From: Nocardia sp. NBC_01503
GTDB taxonomy: Bacteria; Actinomycetota; Actinomycetes; Mycobacteriales; Mycobacteriaceae
Length of the DNA stretch: 64,000 bases
Assembly (NCBI RefSeq): GCF_036327755.1
Contig: NZ_CP109596.1
Coordinates: forward strand, 7,192,001 to 7,256,000
Reading direction: 5' to 3'
Numbering within the stretch: the first letter of the stretch is position 1; the number at the start of each line of letters is the position of its first letter. The notes under the pieces were generated by a model, which was not told the DNA's origin, did no database searches, and worked only from the letters and a program-made list of their open reading frames with translations. Positions 50,833 to 59,944 of this stretch are shown here, piece by piece. Made by a program: the position numbers and the translations under genes.

Positions 50833-52064
50833 GCATTCCCAGCCATCTTCGCAGCACACCAGCCGAACCCGCTCCCGGACAAGCGGAAACGACGGTTGAT
50901 CCCGCCGGTACCGCGAATATCGTTTCCGGGCAGCACGAATCGGCAGCCGATTCCGGCATCGCGACGAAGAGCGGTGCCACACATCCCCGTACCGTGCGGC
51001 GAGTGCGGCCCGCACTACGCGTCGGCAGGTGCTCGACGGTGCTGCGGATGAGTGCCCTACTCACCGTCGCCGTGCTCCTCGCGGTCCTACTCGCGCTCTT
51101 CGCACTCGATATCGCCACCGGCGACTTCCGGATTCCACTCGGACGGGTCCTGGATGTGCTGGGCGGCGGCGGAACTCGCGCACAGCGGTTCGTGATATTC
51201 GACTCGCGTTTGCCCCGGGCGTTCACCGCGATCGTCGTCGGCGCGGCGCTGGGGCTGGCGGGCGCGATCGCCCAATCCATCCTGCACAATCCGCTGGCCA
51301 GTCCGGACATTCTCGGAATCACCTCGGGCGCGAGCTGCGGCGCCGTCCTGATTCTGGCCGGGACCGGCGGCGCGACCACCGGAATCGCTGCCACACTGGG
51401 TGTTCCGCTCGCCGCCCTGAGCGGCGGACTGCTGACGGCCGTGACCATCTACCTGCTCGCATGGGGGCGCACGAGCTCCGGCGATCGCGGCGTTATGGGA
51501 TTTCGCCTGGTACTCATAGGAATCGGCGTGAACGCCGCGCTGCTGTCGGTGGTCAGCTGGCTGCTCACCCGCGCAACGCTCACCGACGCCGCGCACGCAC
51601 AGCTGTGGCTCACCGGCTCGCTCGATCGCGCGGATTGGACCACTCTGGTCCCCGCAGCGTTCGGATTGGGCCTGACACTGCTCGTCGCCGCGGCTTCCAG
51701 CCGCACCCTGGCCGCGCTGCGCTTCGGCGCCGACACCACGCGGGTGCTCGGTGTGCGCATGCAAACCGAGCAAGCGGTACTGCTCGGCGCGGCGGTCACC
51801 GCGGCCGCACTCGCGACCGCCGCCGCGGGGCCGATCGGTTTCGTCGGCCTGGCCGCACCGCAGATCGCGCGCCGCCTGCTGCGCACCCCCGGTGAGCCGA
51901 TCGTCGCCTCGGCGCTGGTCGGCGCGATCGCCGTGGTCGGCGCGGATCTGATCGCCCGCACCGTACTTCCCGTCGATCTGCCCGTCGGCGTGGTGACCGC
52001 CGCGGTGGGCGGACCGTTCATGCTGTATCTGCTGGTTCGCGCCAATCGGAAGGCCACCCTGTGA
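50829..52064 (+). CDS. Iron-siderophore ABC transporter permease (FecCD family), subunit 2
   Basis: The 411-residue partner permease has the same family blocks: RLPRAFTAIVVGAALGLAGA, NPLASPDILGITSGAS and GPIGFVGLAAPQIARRL. The first about 70 residues are a polar extension rich in Ala, Pro, Thr and Ser, not usual in FecCD proteins; an internal ATG at 51048 (MSALLTVAVLL) could be the true start, though the GTG 50829 overlaps the previous stop, typical for coupled genes. Operon: permease, permease, ATPase. Confidence 0.9.
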   Translation: MSIPSHLRSTPAEPAPGQAETTVDPAGTANIVSGQHESAADSGIATKSGATHPRTVRRVRPALRVGRCSTVLRMSALLTVAVLLAVLLALFALDIATGDFRIPLGRVLDVLGGGGTRAQRFVIFDSRLPRAFTAIVVGAALGLAGAIAQSILHNPLASPDILGITSGASCGAVLILAGTGGATTGIAATLGVPLAALSGGLLTAVTIYLLAWGRTSSGDRGVMGFRLVLIGIGVNAALLSVVSWLLTRATLTDAAHAQLWLTGSLDRADWTTLVPAAFGLGLTLLVAAASSRTLAALRFGADTTRVLGVRMQTEQAVLLGAAVTAAALATAAAGPIGFVGLAAPQIARRLLRTPGEPIVASALVGAIAVVGADLIARTVLPVDLPVGVVTAAVGGPFMLYLLVRANRKATL

Positions 52065-52969
52065 CGACTCGGAGCGATACCGTGACAACGGTCGGCAACG
52101 CAAGCGACACAACAGTTCTCGCCGCGGAGAACATTACGCTCGGATACGGCGACCGGATCATCGTCGACGGTTTGTCGCTCGATATCCAGCCGGGTGTGAT
52201 TACCACGGTCATCGGGCCGAACGGCTGCGGCAAGTCGACACTGCTGCGATCACTGGGCCGTCTGCTGAAGCCGCGCGACGGCCGAATCGTCTTGGACGGC
52301 AAGGCCATTTCGTCCATGAAGACGCGCGATATCGCCCGCATGATCGGCATGCTCCCACAAACCCCGATCGCCCCCGAGGGCCTGACCGTCGCCGATCTCG
52401 TCGCGCGCGGGCGGCATCCGCATCAATCCTGGTTGCGCCAGTGGTCCGCCGATGACGAAGCCGAGGTGACCACCGCGCTCACGCAGACCGGTATCGCCGA
52501 TCTCGCCGAGCGCACCCTGGACGAACTCTCCGGCGGCCAGCGCCAGCGCGCCTGGATCTCCATGGCCCTCGCCCAGGGCACCGACATTCTGCTCCTGGAT
52601 GAACCGACGACCTATCTGGATCTCGCGCATTCGCTCGAGGTGCTCGATCTGGTGGACCGCCTGCACGACGATTTCGGCCGCACCGTCGTCATGGTGCTGC
52701 ACGATCTGAATCTGGCCATCCGCTACAGCGATCAACTCGTCGTCATGTGCGCGGGCCGGATCGTGACGCAGGGCACACCGGGCGATATCGTCACAGCCGA
52801 TCTGCTCCTGGAGGTCTTCGGGCTGCGCGCCGAGGTGCTCGAGGATCCGGTCTCCGGGCGGCCCATGATCGTGCCGATCGGCACCCGGCACGTGCACGCC
52901 GCGGACGCTCGGAAGACAGCCGCTATGACCAATCCCACACAGCTACCGACCGGTTACGACAACTTGTAG
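52061..52969 (+). CDS. Iron-siderophore ABC transporter ATP-binding protein (FecE/FepC family)
   Basis: The 302-residue ATPase has Walker A GPNGCGKST (about 53-61), Q-loop in MLPQTPIAPEGLTV, the signature LSGGQRQRAWI, Walker B DILLLDEPTTYLDLAHSLEV, written DILLLDEPTTYLD, and the switch His in VLHDLNLAIRY, as in FepC. GTG 52061 overlaps the preceding stop (GTGA). It drives uptake of ferric siderophores through the two permeases. The C-terminal 20 residues extend beyond the usual end. Confidence 0.93.
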   Translation: MTTRSDTVTTVGNASDTTVLAAENITLGYGDRIIVDGLSLDIQPGVITTVIGPNGCGKSTLLRSLGRLLKPRDGRIVLDGKAISSMKTRDIARMIGMLPQTPIAPEGLTVADLVARGRHPHQSWLRQWSADDEAEVTTALTQTGIADLAERTLDELSGGQRQRAWISMALAQGTDILLLDEPTTYLDLAHSLEVLDLVDRLHDDFGRTVVMVLHDLNLAIRYSDQLVVMCAGRIVTQGTPGDIVTADLLLEVFGLRAEVLEDPVSGRPMIVPIGTRHVHAADARKTAAMTNPTQLPTGYDNL

Positions 52970-53005
52970 TACGCATTCCTGTCGTTGTCTCCGTAAACTT
53001 GTGGG

Positions 53006-53407
53006 ATGGCAGGTCTTGGTGAACTCGAGAAAGCGGTCATGGACCAGTTGTGGTCGGCCGATGAACCCCAAACGGTACGGCAGGTCCATGAGGCCCTCGC
53101 CGAACGCCGCGAGCTCGCCTACACCACGGTAATGACCGTTCTGCAGCGTCTCGCGAAGAAGAACCTAGTACTCCAGCAGCGTGATGACCGCGCGCATCGG
53201 TACGCGCCCGTACACACTCGCGACGAGCTCGTCGCCAGTCTCATGGTGGACGCACTTCAGCAGGCGGACGAAGTAGGCTCGCGCCGAGCAGCACTCGTGC
53301 ACTTCGTGGAACAGGTCGGAGCCGACGAGGCTGCCGCTTTGCGGGATGCACTCGCTAAGCTCGAAGCCACCGAGGCGGCACGCAAGGAGCCGAAAGACTT
53401 CAAGTAG
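53006..53407 (+). CDS. blaI: BlaI/MecI-family repressor
   Basis: The 133-residue protein starts at ATG 53006, 7 bp after a TAAACT -10 hexamer, so the mRNA is probably leaderless. It has the BlaI winged helix (LGELEKAVMDQLWSADEPQT, then VRQVHEAL and YTTVMTVLQRLAKKNLV) and the C-terminal dimer helices. In mycobacteria BlaI represses the beta-lactamase gene and is cleaved by, or works with, the M56 peptidase encoded next to it. The same pair is here, 43 bp apart, but no classical beta-lactamase adjoins. Confidence 0.9.
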   Translation: MAGLGELEKAVMDQLWSADEPQTVRQVHEALAERRELAYTTVMTVLQRLAKKNLVLQQRDDRAHRYAPVHTRDELVASLMVDALQQADEVGSRRAALVHFVEQVGADEAAALRDALAKLEATEAARKEPKDFK

Positions 53408-53450
53408 CCCCAGCCTCGGCCCAGGCCCCCACAACGCAGTGAGCTGAGGA

Positions 53451-54392
53451 ATGGACGTAACAGCGCCGGTATTCGCCGGTCTCGCCTTGGTGCTGGCGGG
53501 ACCGGTCCCGGCGTTGCTCAGCCGAGCCACCTGGCCGTACCGGAGTCCCCGAGCGGCACTGGTGCTCTGGCAGGCCATCGCTCTCGCCGCCGTCCTGTCC
53601 GCCTTCGGTTCCGGGCTCGCCATCGCCAGCAGACTGCTGGTGCCCGGCGGCGACGGACGGCCCACCACCACCCCGAGCAAGGAGATCGACGCCCTGGGCC
53701 TGCCTCTCTGGCTGGCCCTGGTGACGGTCTTCGCGCTCACCCTGCTCATCGGCGCGCGGCTGATCTTCTCGGTCATCCGCGTCGGCGTGCACACACGTCG
53801 GCGGCGCGCCAAACACCGCATGCTGGTCGATCTGCTCGATCAGAGCGGGGTGGCCCGCAATTCCGCCGATATCCGGGTGCTCGCCGCCACCGAACCCATC
53901 GCCTACTGCCTGCCCGGGCTGCGCCGCCGCGTCGTGCTCAGCCAGGGCACGGTGACCAATCTTTCCCAAGAGGAGTTGACCGCAATCGTCAGCCATGAGC
54001 GCTCGCATCTGCGCGCCCGCCACGACCTGGTGCTGGAGGCGTTCACCGCCGCCCACGAGGCGTTTCCACGGGTGGTGCGCTCGAAATCCGCACTGGATTC
54101 GGTGAAATTGCTGATCGAATTGCTGGCCGACGACTCGGCGGTGAAGGTCACCGGGCCGACACCGCTGGCTCGGGCACTGGTCGCCTGCTCGAATTCGCCC
54201 GCGCCGCAGGGCGCGATGGCGGTGGGCGGGCCGACGACCCTGATTCGTATTCAGCGGCTGGCCGGGCCCATCGGTGATCTGCGGATCGCCGGTGCCGCCT
54301 ATCTCGCGGCCGCCGCCATCCTCGTGGTGCCGACCCTCGCGGTCGCCATTCCGTGGTTGCAGGAACTGAGCCGATTGCTCAGCCGTGCCTGA
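53451..54392 (+). CDS. M56-family membrane zinc peptidase (BlaR-like)
   Basis: The 313-residue protein has membrane helices at about residues 5-22, 42-63, 80-105 and 285-305 and a cytoplasmic zinc peptidase domain with HERSHLRARHD (the HExxH metal site) and ELLADDSAV, which supplies the third ligand region. The extracellular penicillin sensor domain of staphylococcal BlaR1 is missing, as in the mycobacterial homologue. It should act on BlaI in response to envelope stress. Start ATG 53451; the end overlaps the helicase start by 8 bp. Confidence 0.86.
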   Translation: MDVTAPVFAGLALVLAGPVPALLSRATWPYRSPRAALVLWQAIALAAVLSAFGSGLAIASRLLVPGGDGRPTTTPSKEIDALGLPLWLALVTVFALTLLIGARLIFSVIRVGVHTRRRRAKHRMLVDLLDQSGVARNSADIRVLAATEPIAYCLPGLRRRVVLSQGTVTNLSQEELTAIVSHERSHLRARHDLVLEAFTAAHEAFPRVVRSKSALDSVKLLIELLADDSAVKVTGPTPLARALVACSNSPAPQGAMAVGGPTTLIRIQRLAGPIGDLRIAGAAYLAAAAILVVPTLAVAIPWLQELSRLLSRA

Positions 54393-55818
54393 GCCCGTGG
54401 ACACGACATCAGAGGCCCCGCGCTTCGCCTCCTCGGCCGAGGGTGCGCGCCGATTCGCCGATCTCGGCCTGCCGCCCATGCTGGTGCAGGCCCTGCGGCG
54501 CAATGGGATCGACACTCCGTTCCCGATTCAGGCCGCGGTGATTCCGGATATTCTCGCCGGTCACGATGTACTCGGCCGGGCCGCAACGGGTTCGGGCAAG
54601 ACCCTGGCGTTCGGACTGCCGATGCTGGTGCGACTCTCGGGTGCCCCGACCGCGCCGCGGCGGCCGCGCGGGTTGATCCTGGTGCCCACCCGTGAATTGG
54701 CCCTGCAGGTCGAGACCGCGCTCGATGAGCCCTCGCTCTCGGTCGGTCTGCGGCTGGCGTCGGCGGTGGGTGGCCTGGCCATCAAAGCGCAGGACGAGAA
54801 GCTCGGGCGCGGTGTGGATCTGCTCATCGCCACGCCCGGCCGCCTGACCGATCTGATCGGCCGTCGCGCGGTCGATCTGTCGGATGTACAGGTCATCACC
54901 GTCGACGAGGCCGACCATATGGCCGATCTCGGCTTCCTGCCGCAGTTGACGGCCGTGCTCAATCGAGTCCCCGACACCGCCCAGAAGCTGCTGTTCTCCG
55001 CGACTCTCGACGCGGCCATCGACAATCTGGTCCAGCGCTACCTGCACTCCCCCACCGCGCACGCGGTGACCGCGGCGCCGAGCGCGAATCCCGCTGTGGG
55101 CGGCCAGGATTCCGCCGAGCCCGAGACCGCCGAGGACGGCCTCCCCGATATCGCGCACTACGCCCTGCACGTGCGGCGTATCGAAAAGCGCCCGGTGGTC
55201 ACCGAAATCGCCGCGCGCAAGGGCCGCACACTGCTGTTCGTGCGCACCCAGCACGGTGCGGACAAACTGGCCCGCAAACTCCGCGAGGTCGGCATCTCCG
55301 CCGCCGCCCTGCACGGCGGTCAAGGCCAGAACCAGCGCACCCGCACCCTGGCCGCCTTCGCCGACGGCACCTGGCCGGTGCTGGTCGCCACCGATATCGC
55401 CGCGCGTGGCATCCACGTCGACGATGTCTCTCTCGTAGTGCATGTCGATCCCCCGGCCGACCCGAAGGACTATCTGCACCGCACCGGTCGCACCGCGCGT
55501 GCGGGCGCGTCCGGCACCGTGGTCACGGTCGTCACCCCCGACGACCGCCAGGAGGCCGCCGATCTGGCCCGGCGCGCCGGAGTCGCGGTCACCGATCTGG
55601 AGGTCCGCCCCGGCGACCGCCGACTGGCCGAGATCACCGGAGCCCGTCGCCCCTTCGGCCGACCCGTCCCCGATCCGGCCACGGTCGCGGCCAACGCGAA
55701 AGCCGCTGCCGCCAAACCGGATCCGGCCCCCGAACGCCCCCGGCACCGGATCGACCCGCGCACCGGTGGTCGTCAGCACACCAAGAAGCGCAAACCCAAG
55801 CCCACCCGCAACGGTTGA
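54385..55818 (+). CDS. DEAD-box RNA helicase
   Basis: The 477-residue helicase has all core motifs: the Q motif at about 25-50 (FADLGLPPMLVQAL, PFPIQAAVIP), motif I ATGSGKT, Ia PTRELALQ, motif II DEAD, motif III SAT, and VI HRTGRTARAG. The tail (about 410-477) is Pro/Ala/Lys-rich and ends GGRQHTKKRKPKPTRNG, a basic RNA-binding extension as in RhlE-type helicases. It uses ATP to unwind short RNA helices in ribosome assembly, RNA decay or cold response. It starts at GTG 54385, within the end of the M56 peptidase gene. Confidence 0.93.
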   Translation: MPEPVDTTSEAPRFASSAEGARRFADLGLPPMLVQALRRNGIDTPFPIQAAVIPDILAGHDVLGRAATGSGKTLAFGLPMLVRLSGAPTAPRRPRGLILVPTRELALQVETALDEPSLSVGLRLASAVGGLAIKAQDEKLGRGVDLLIATPGRLTDLIGRRAVDLSDVQVITVDEADHMADLGFLPQLTAVLNRVPDTAQKLLFSATLDAAIDNLVQRYLHSPTAHAVTAAPSANPAVGGQDSAEPETAEDGLPDIAHYALHVRRIEKRPVVTEIAARKGRTLLFVRTQHGADKLARKLREVGISAAALHGGQGQNQRTRTLAAFADGTWPVLVATDIAARGIHVDDVSLVVHVDPPADPKDYLHRTGRTARAGASGTVVTVVTPDDRQEAADLARRAGVAVTDLEVRPGDRRLAEITGARRPFGRPVPDPATVAANAKAAAAKPDPAPERPRHRIDPRTGGRQHTKKRKPKPTRNG

Positions 55819-55866
55819 TCGCGGACGACCCGCCGGGGAACCCGCAACCCCGGTAGAGTCCGCCGC

Positions 55867-56496
55867 GTGAAGTTCATTATGGGGTGCGCCCTGGCCATCA
55901 CCGCCTGCACGACGGTGGGATTGCCTGTGGCGCAGGCGGATACCGCCGGCGGTTGCATCGAGTCGAATAACGGATATACCGCGGAGTGGCAGGCCAGCTG
56001 GGCGGCTTATCAAGCCGGACAGAACAATCCGGCGGAGTCGCGCGCCTCGGTGGTGGTGGATCTGCCGATCACCATCAATGCCCCGCTGCCGAAGGTGTGG
56101 TCGATCTACTCGAACCTGCGCAACGATATCGGGCGGCATCCTTTTCTGAAGGATGTCATCACGCACCGCACCTGCGATGACGGCCAAGTGGTGGATTTCA
56201 CCGCGCTGGAGGACATTCCGATGGGACCGGTCACCTTCCCCGGGCACACCCAGGCCGAACAGCGCCTGCACCCGGCGGAGCACTTCTACACCTCAGACAG
56301 CTGGGACATCCCGAATATCACCACGCACCAGCTGATCACCTTCACCGATAACGGTGACGGCAGCACCACGGTCAACGAGCACATCACCTTCCTCGCCGAC
56401 CCGACGCTGATCCAATTCACCGCCGATAACGGCGCGGCCTCGCACCGTGCCTATCAGGCGGCGCTCAAACGCGATATCGAGAACGGTTCACTCTGA
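55867..56496 (+). CDS. Secreted SRPBCC-fold protein
   Basis: The 209-residue protein starts at GTG 55867 and has a signal peptide (MKFIMGCALAITACTTVGLP, cleaved after QA or AQA near 24). The mature part has a SRPBCC/polyketide-cyclase-like fold: VVVDLPITINAPLPKVWSIY leads to the helix after PLPKVW, and TTVNEHITFLADP is the characteristic late strand. Two cysteines (GGCIE, RTCDD) may form a disulphide. It should bind a lipid or other small hydrophobic compound outside the cell; the ligand is unknown. It is 48 bp after the helicase. Confidence 0.72.
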   Translation: MKFIMGCALAITACTTVGLPVAQADTAGGCIESNNGYTAEWQASWAAYQAGQNNPAESRASVVVDLPITINAPLPKVWSIYSNLRNDIGRHPFLKDVITHRTCDDGQVVDFTALEDIPMGPVTFPGHTQAEQRLHPAEHFYTSDSWDIPNITTHQLITFTDNGDGSTTVNEHITFLADPTLIQFTADNGAASHRAYQAALKRDIENGSL

Positions 56497-56694
56497 TCAA
56501 CGGCGGCGGCCCCAACTCGACCGGGACCGCCACCCACCGCGCGCCGGAATCCGCTCGCTGAATCCCGCGAGTTGCAGGGCGAGAGCCAGCAGGCCGATGG
56601 TGAGGCACACCTCGGCCCCGAATGTGGTCGCCTGATTGACCAGTTGCAGTAGAAGTGCGATGGCGAACAGCACGGCGGCAGCGATTGCGAACAT
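56497..56694 (-). CDS. Small two-helix membrane protein
   Basis: The 65-residue protein starts at ATG 56694. It has two hydrophobic helices, about residues 2-21 (MFAIAAAVLFAIALLLQLV) and 28-47 (AEVCLTIGLLALALQLAG), and an arginine-rich tail (GGWRSRSSWGRRR). Small proteins of this type are frequent in Nocardia and mycobacteria and have no known role. The stop touches the convergent SRPBCC gene stop at 56496. Confidence 0.6.
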   Translation of the reverse strand: MFAIAAAVLFAIALLLQLVNQATTFGAEVCLTIGLLALALQLAGFSERIPARGGWRSRSSWGRRR

Positions 56695-56734
56695 ATCCGG
56701 GCAATACCCACAAACCGCGATTTACCCCAGCGGA

Positions 56735-57466
56735 TCATCCACCCGCGCAACAGTGGTGATGGTGCGGGTACCGGTATCGGTCGTAGAACTGGTTGGCACC
56801 GATATGCCAGGCCAGCGGAGTCAGCAAGGCTCCCGCGAGTACGGCCAGCGCAATCCCCCGCTGCCACAGGACAACTCGCGACGGACCCGTCGATCCGGTC
56901 ACTCGTGGCGCCAGGCACAGCGAGCCGACCAGCAGCGCGAGGACCACCGCCGCGCTGGCCACCAGCACCGCTTTCGCGTTCAACTCGAATCCGCCGTGGT
57001 CCCGCACGGCCGGGGTCAGTGGCCCGTTCAGCCACCAGGTGAGCAGCAGGCAGGCCAGCCCGGCGACCGGCATGCCGACCGCCCCGACGACCCAGGGGTC
57101 CACTGGCTCCGGTCCCCCGTCGACGGTTCGACGCGACCGGGATCGCATCGCGCCGACACCCACGATGCCCAGTACGACGAGCGCCGTCAGCGCACCCAGC
57201 GGCACGGTGAGCCATCCGGCCAGCGCACCGAGCGCCACGGCCTGCGCGCGCGACCACGGCAGCATGATCAGCAGCAGCGGCAGGAACAGAATCAGATACG
57301 CGGCGAGCGGCGACCGCAGTACCGCGAATGATTCGATCGCGAAGGCGGTGCCGACCCCTGACAGATACCCGACCGCCCCGAACTCCGGTGCGCGGGATTT
57401 CGATTCGCGCCCATCGTTTCTCCCGGCCGGGACGAATCCCGCCCCGCCCCTTACTCCCTCTCCCAT
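56735..57466 (-). CDS. Hypothetical integral membrane protein
   Basis: The 243-residue reading from ATG 57466 (MGEGVRGGAGFVPAGR) has about six hydrophobic segments, including PLAAYLILFLPLLLIMLPW, the pair around VGAVGMPVAGLACLLLTWWL, and AVLVASAAVVLALLVGSLCL. The C-terminus is HHHHCCAGG, a His/Cys cluster that may bind metal or be fortuitous. No family is recognised. The frame is open up to 57598, so a longer N-terminus is possible. Confidence 0.55.
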   Translation of the reverse strand: MGEGVRGGAGFVPAGRNDGRESKSRAPEFGAVGYLSGVGTAFAIESFAVLRSPLAAYLILFLPLLLIMLPWSRAQAVALGALAGWLTVPLGALTALVVLGIVGVGAMRSRSRRTVDGGPEPVDPWVVGAVGMPVAGLACLLLTWWLNGPLTPAVRDHGGFELNAKAVLVASAAVVLALLVGSLCLAPRVTGSTGPSRVVLWQRGIALAVLAGALLTPLAWHIGANQFYDRYRYPHHHHCCAGG

Positions 57467-57623
57467 GGGCACAGTCTGCCCGCGGAGCAACGGCAAAGCG
57501 AACGAATACCTCGGTCCCGGTGCGACTTCCGCCGGATGCCGAGGCGACGGCCACACCACCGTCGCGGTGGGGCCGCCGCCGTTCGAGGCGCTGTTCATCC
57601 CGCACCGGAGTGAACAGCGCGGG

Positions 57624-58064
57624 TCAGGTCAGGTCGGCGTTACCGTCGATGACCTTGAGCTTGTACTCGAAATGGTTGATGCGCCAACCCTTCTCGGTAC
57701 GTTCGAAGCCCAGCACGTAGCTGCCGACGAACCAGCGGGTCGTACCGTTGGCGGCATCGTTCTTCAGGTGCACGGCGATGGCGTCGGCGTGCGCGCGAGC
57801 GGTGTCGCCGGTGATCTCGATGAGGTGGTTGCCCGCCTGATGGTGGACGGCGTCGAGGGCGCCCAGGCCCTCGGCCCAGCCGGCGGTGATATCGGTGGTG
57901 GGCACGGTTTCGGGGGTGCCGCCGAAGCCGCTGTCGAAGTACACCTGTTCGGTGAGGACCTCCTCGGTCATATCGGCCCAGCGCAGCTGGTCGCAGTAGA
58001 CGAAGAGTTTGGTGATGAGTTCGCTGATTTCCAGTCGGTCGCTCAGTACCTGAAGATCGGTCAC
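57624..58064 (-). CDS. SnoaL-like (NTF2-fold) protein
   Basis: The 146-residue protein starts at GTG 58064 (MTDLQVLSDRLEISELITKL). It follows the SnoaL_4 pattern: N-terminal helices with LFVYCDQLRWADMTEEVLTE, the central HHQAGNHLIEITGDTARAHA with paired His, and the C-terminal WRINHFEYKLKVIDGN. Such proteins include dehydratases, isomerases and non-enzymatic ligand binders. It is divergent from guaB1. The specific role is unknown. Confidence 0.78.
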   Translation of the reverse strand: MTDLQVLSDRLEISELITKLFVYCDQLRWADMTEEVLTEQVYFDSGFGGTPETVPTTDITAGWAEGLGALDAVHHQAGNHLIEITGDTARAHADAIAVHLKNDAANGTTRWFVGSYVLGFERTEKGWRINHFEYKLKVIDGNADLT

Positions 58065-58237
58065 GGTGGCGAACTTAGGGCACGCTCGGCGGGGCGACAA
58101 CCCGGTTTCCACGGCCGGGGCCGTCGCCGACTACACTGGCTGGCTGCATGCGTGACACCAGGTAGCGCGAAGGGCACCTGCCATCGAAGCATGGAAATAC
58201 GACAACCCCGACGTCAAACCATGAGGCGGCAAACACC

Positions 58238-59674
58238 GTGCAGTTCCTTCCCGGGCAGACTCCGCCCTACGACCTGACCTACGACGATGTCTTCCTCGTC
58301 CCGAATCGGACCGATGTCGCCTCGCGTTTCGACGTCGACCTGTCCACCAGTGACGGGACCGGCACCACCATTCCCCTCGTGGTCGCGAATATGACCGCTG
58401 TCGCCGGTCGCCGGATGGCCGAGACGGTGGCGCGCCGCGGTGGCATCGTGGTGCTGCCGCAGGATCTTCCGATCCAGGCCGCCGCGGACACCATCGCCTT
58501 CGTGAAGAGCCGTTCGCTCACCGCGGACACCCCGGTCACCCTGGATCCGGAGCATTCGGTCTCCGACGCGCTGGCGCTGATTCACAAGCGCGCGCACGGT
58601 GCGGTCGTGATCGTCGAGGGCGGTAAGCCGGTCGGCGTGGTCACCGAGAGCGCATGCGCCGATGTGGATCGCTTCGCCCGGCTGAGCACGATCGCCGACT
58701 CCAATTTCGTCAGCGCCCCCGCCGACGCCTCCCCGCGTGAGGTCTTCGACCTGCTCGAGGCCGGTCACTCCAAGCTCGCCGTGCTGGTGAACGCCGACGG
58801 CACCCTCGCGGGCGTGATGACCCGCACCGGCACCATTCGCGCGGGCATCTACCAGCCCGCCGTCGATGCCAATGGTCAGCTGCGCATCGCCGCGGCGGTC
58901 GGTATCAACGGTGATATTCCGTCCAAGGCCAAGGCCCTGGTCGACGCGGGCGCCGATGTGCTGGTGATGGATACCGCGCACGGCCATCAGCAGAAGATGC
59001 TCGAGGCGCTGCGCTCGGTGGCCGCCCTGGATCTGGGTGTGCCGCTGGTGGCGGGCAATGTGGTCTCGGCCGCGGGTACCCGCGATCTGATCGAGGCGGG
59101 CGCGGACATCATCAAGGTCGGTGTCGGACCCGGTGCCATGTGCACCACCCGCATGATGACCGGTGTCGGCCGCCCGCAGTTCTCCGCCGTGGCCGAGTGT
59201 GCCGCCGCGGCAAAGGAATTCGGCAAGCACATCTGGGCCGACGGTGGCGTGCGCCATCCACGCGATGTGGCGCTGGCCCTGGCGGCAGGTGCCGCCAACG
59301 TCATGATCGGCTCCTGGTTCGCCGGTACCTACGAATCGCCCGGCGATATGCGGATCGACCGGGACGGCAACCGCTACAAGGAGAGCTTCGGCATGGCCTC
59401 CAAGCGCGCGGTCGCCGCCCGTACCGCCACCGATTCGTCCTTCGATCGGGCGCGCAAGGCGCTGTTCGAGGAGGGCATCTCCTCCTCACGCATGCGCCTG
59501 GATCCCGAGCGTCCGGGGGTGGAGGATCTGATCGATCACATCACCTCCGGTGTGCGCAGCTCCTGCACCTACGCGGGTGCGCGCAGCATTGCCGAATTCC
59601 ATGACAGGGCGGTGCTGGGCGTGCAGTCGGCGGCCGGTTTCGCCGAGGGTCGTCCGCTGCCCGCGGGCTGGTAG
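58238..59674 (+). CDS. guaB1: GuaB1-family IMP dehydrogenase-like protein (GMP reductase)
   Basis: The 478-residue protein starts at GTG 58238. It has the IMPDH/GMPR TIM barrel with DLTYDDVFLVPNR at the N-terminus, two CBS motifs (about 95-210), VLVMDTAHGHQ, and the catalytic loop GVGPGAMCTTRMMTG with the active Cys. In mycobacteria the guaB1 product was shown to be a GMP reductase with CBS-mediated control. The barrel, the CBS pair and the gene order guaB1 followed by two CNNM genes, as in mycobacteria, all support this assignment over true IMP dehydrogenase (guaB2). Confidence 0.9.
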   Translation: MQFLPGQTPPYDLTYDDVFLVPNRTDVASRFDVDLSTSDGTGTTIPLVVANMTAVAGRRMAETVARRGGIVVLPQDLPIQAAADTIAFVKSRSLTADTPVTLDPEHSVSDALALIHKRAHGAVVIVEGGKPVGVVTESACADVDRFARLSTIADSNFVSAPADASPREVFDLLEAGHSKLAVLVNADGTLAGVMTRTGTIRAGIYQPAVDANGQLRIAAAVGINGDIPSKAKALVDAGADVLVMDTAHGHQQKMLEALRSVAALDLGVPLVAGNVVSAAGTRDLIEAGADIIKVGVGPGAMCTTRMMTGVGRPQFSAVAECAAAAKEFGKHIWADGGVRHPRDVALALAAGAANVMIGSWFAGTYESPGDMRIDRDGNRYKESFGMASKRAVAARTATDSSFDRARKALFEEGISSSRMRLDPERPGVEDLIDHITSGVRSSCTYAGARSIAEFHDRAVLGVQSAAGFAEGRPLPAGW

Positions 59675-59695
59675 ACCCCGAATACGTACCGTCCG

Positions 59696-59812
59696 ACCCG
59701 GTGGGAACCTGCGGGAACCCGCCGGGTTCGCCATGTCCGGCCAGGTCACACTGAAGCACGAGGGACCAGCCGGTAGCATGTCGATATCGGACCGTGACGA
59801 CCCGTCACGGTC
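59696..59812 (+). terminator. Two hairpins between guaB1 and the CNNM genes
   Basis: The 258-bp gap holds ACCCGGTGGG (59696-59705) paired with CCCGCCGGGT (59718-59727, one G-T wobble), 21 bp past the guaB1 stop and a likely terminator. A second hairpin, GACCGTGAC (59790-59798) with GTCACGGTC (59804-59812) around GACCC, lies 120 bp before the CNNM start and may be an operator or a leader structure. No gene is proven in the gap. Confidence 0.5.
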
Positions 59813-59944
59813 TACCCCATGCGAAAGGAACCAGTTGTCACCCGCGTCCGAGGGCGCCGTTCAGGAGGGCTCCTCTACCGAGCCGGGTGACAAACCCGGC
59901 GCCATCGCTCTCTCAGCCACCCAGACGGCCGGGTGGTGCTGACC

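Noticed and set aside
52960..53005. Possible BlaI operator (TTGTAGTACG) before blaI
   Set aside because: Only one half-site is visible and I could not match it with a consensus I am sure of.
59778..59942. 54-codon frame before the CNNM genes (MSISDRDDPSRS)
   Set aside because: Polar sequence without a fold or clear ribosome site, and it overlaps the possible CNNM starts; left as unproven.
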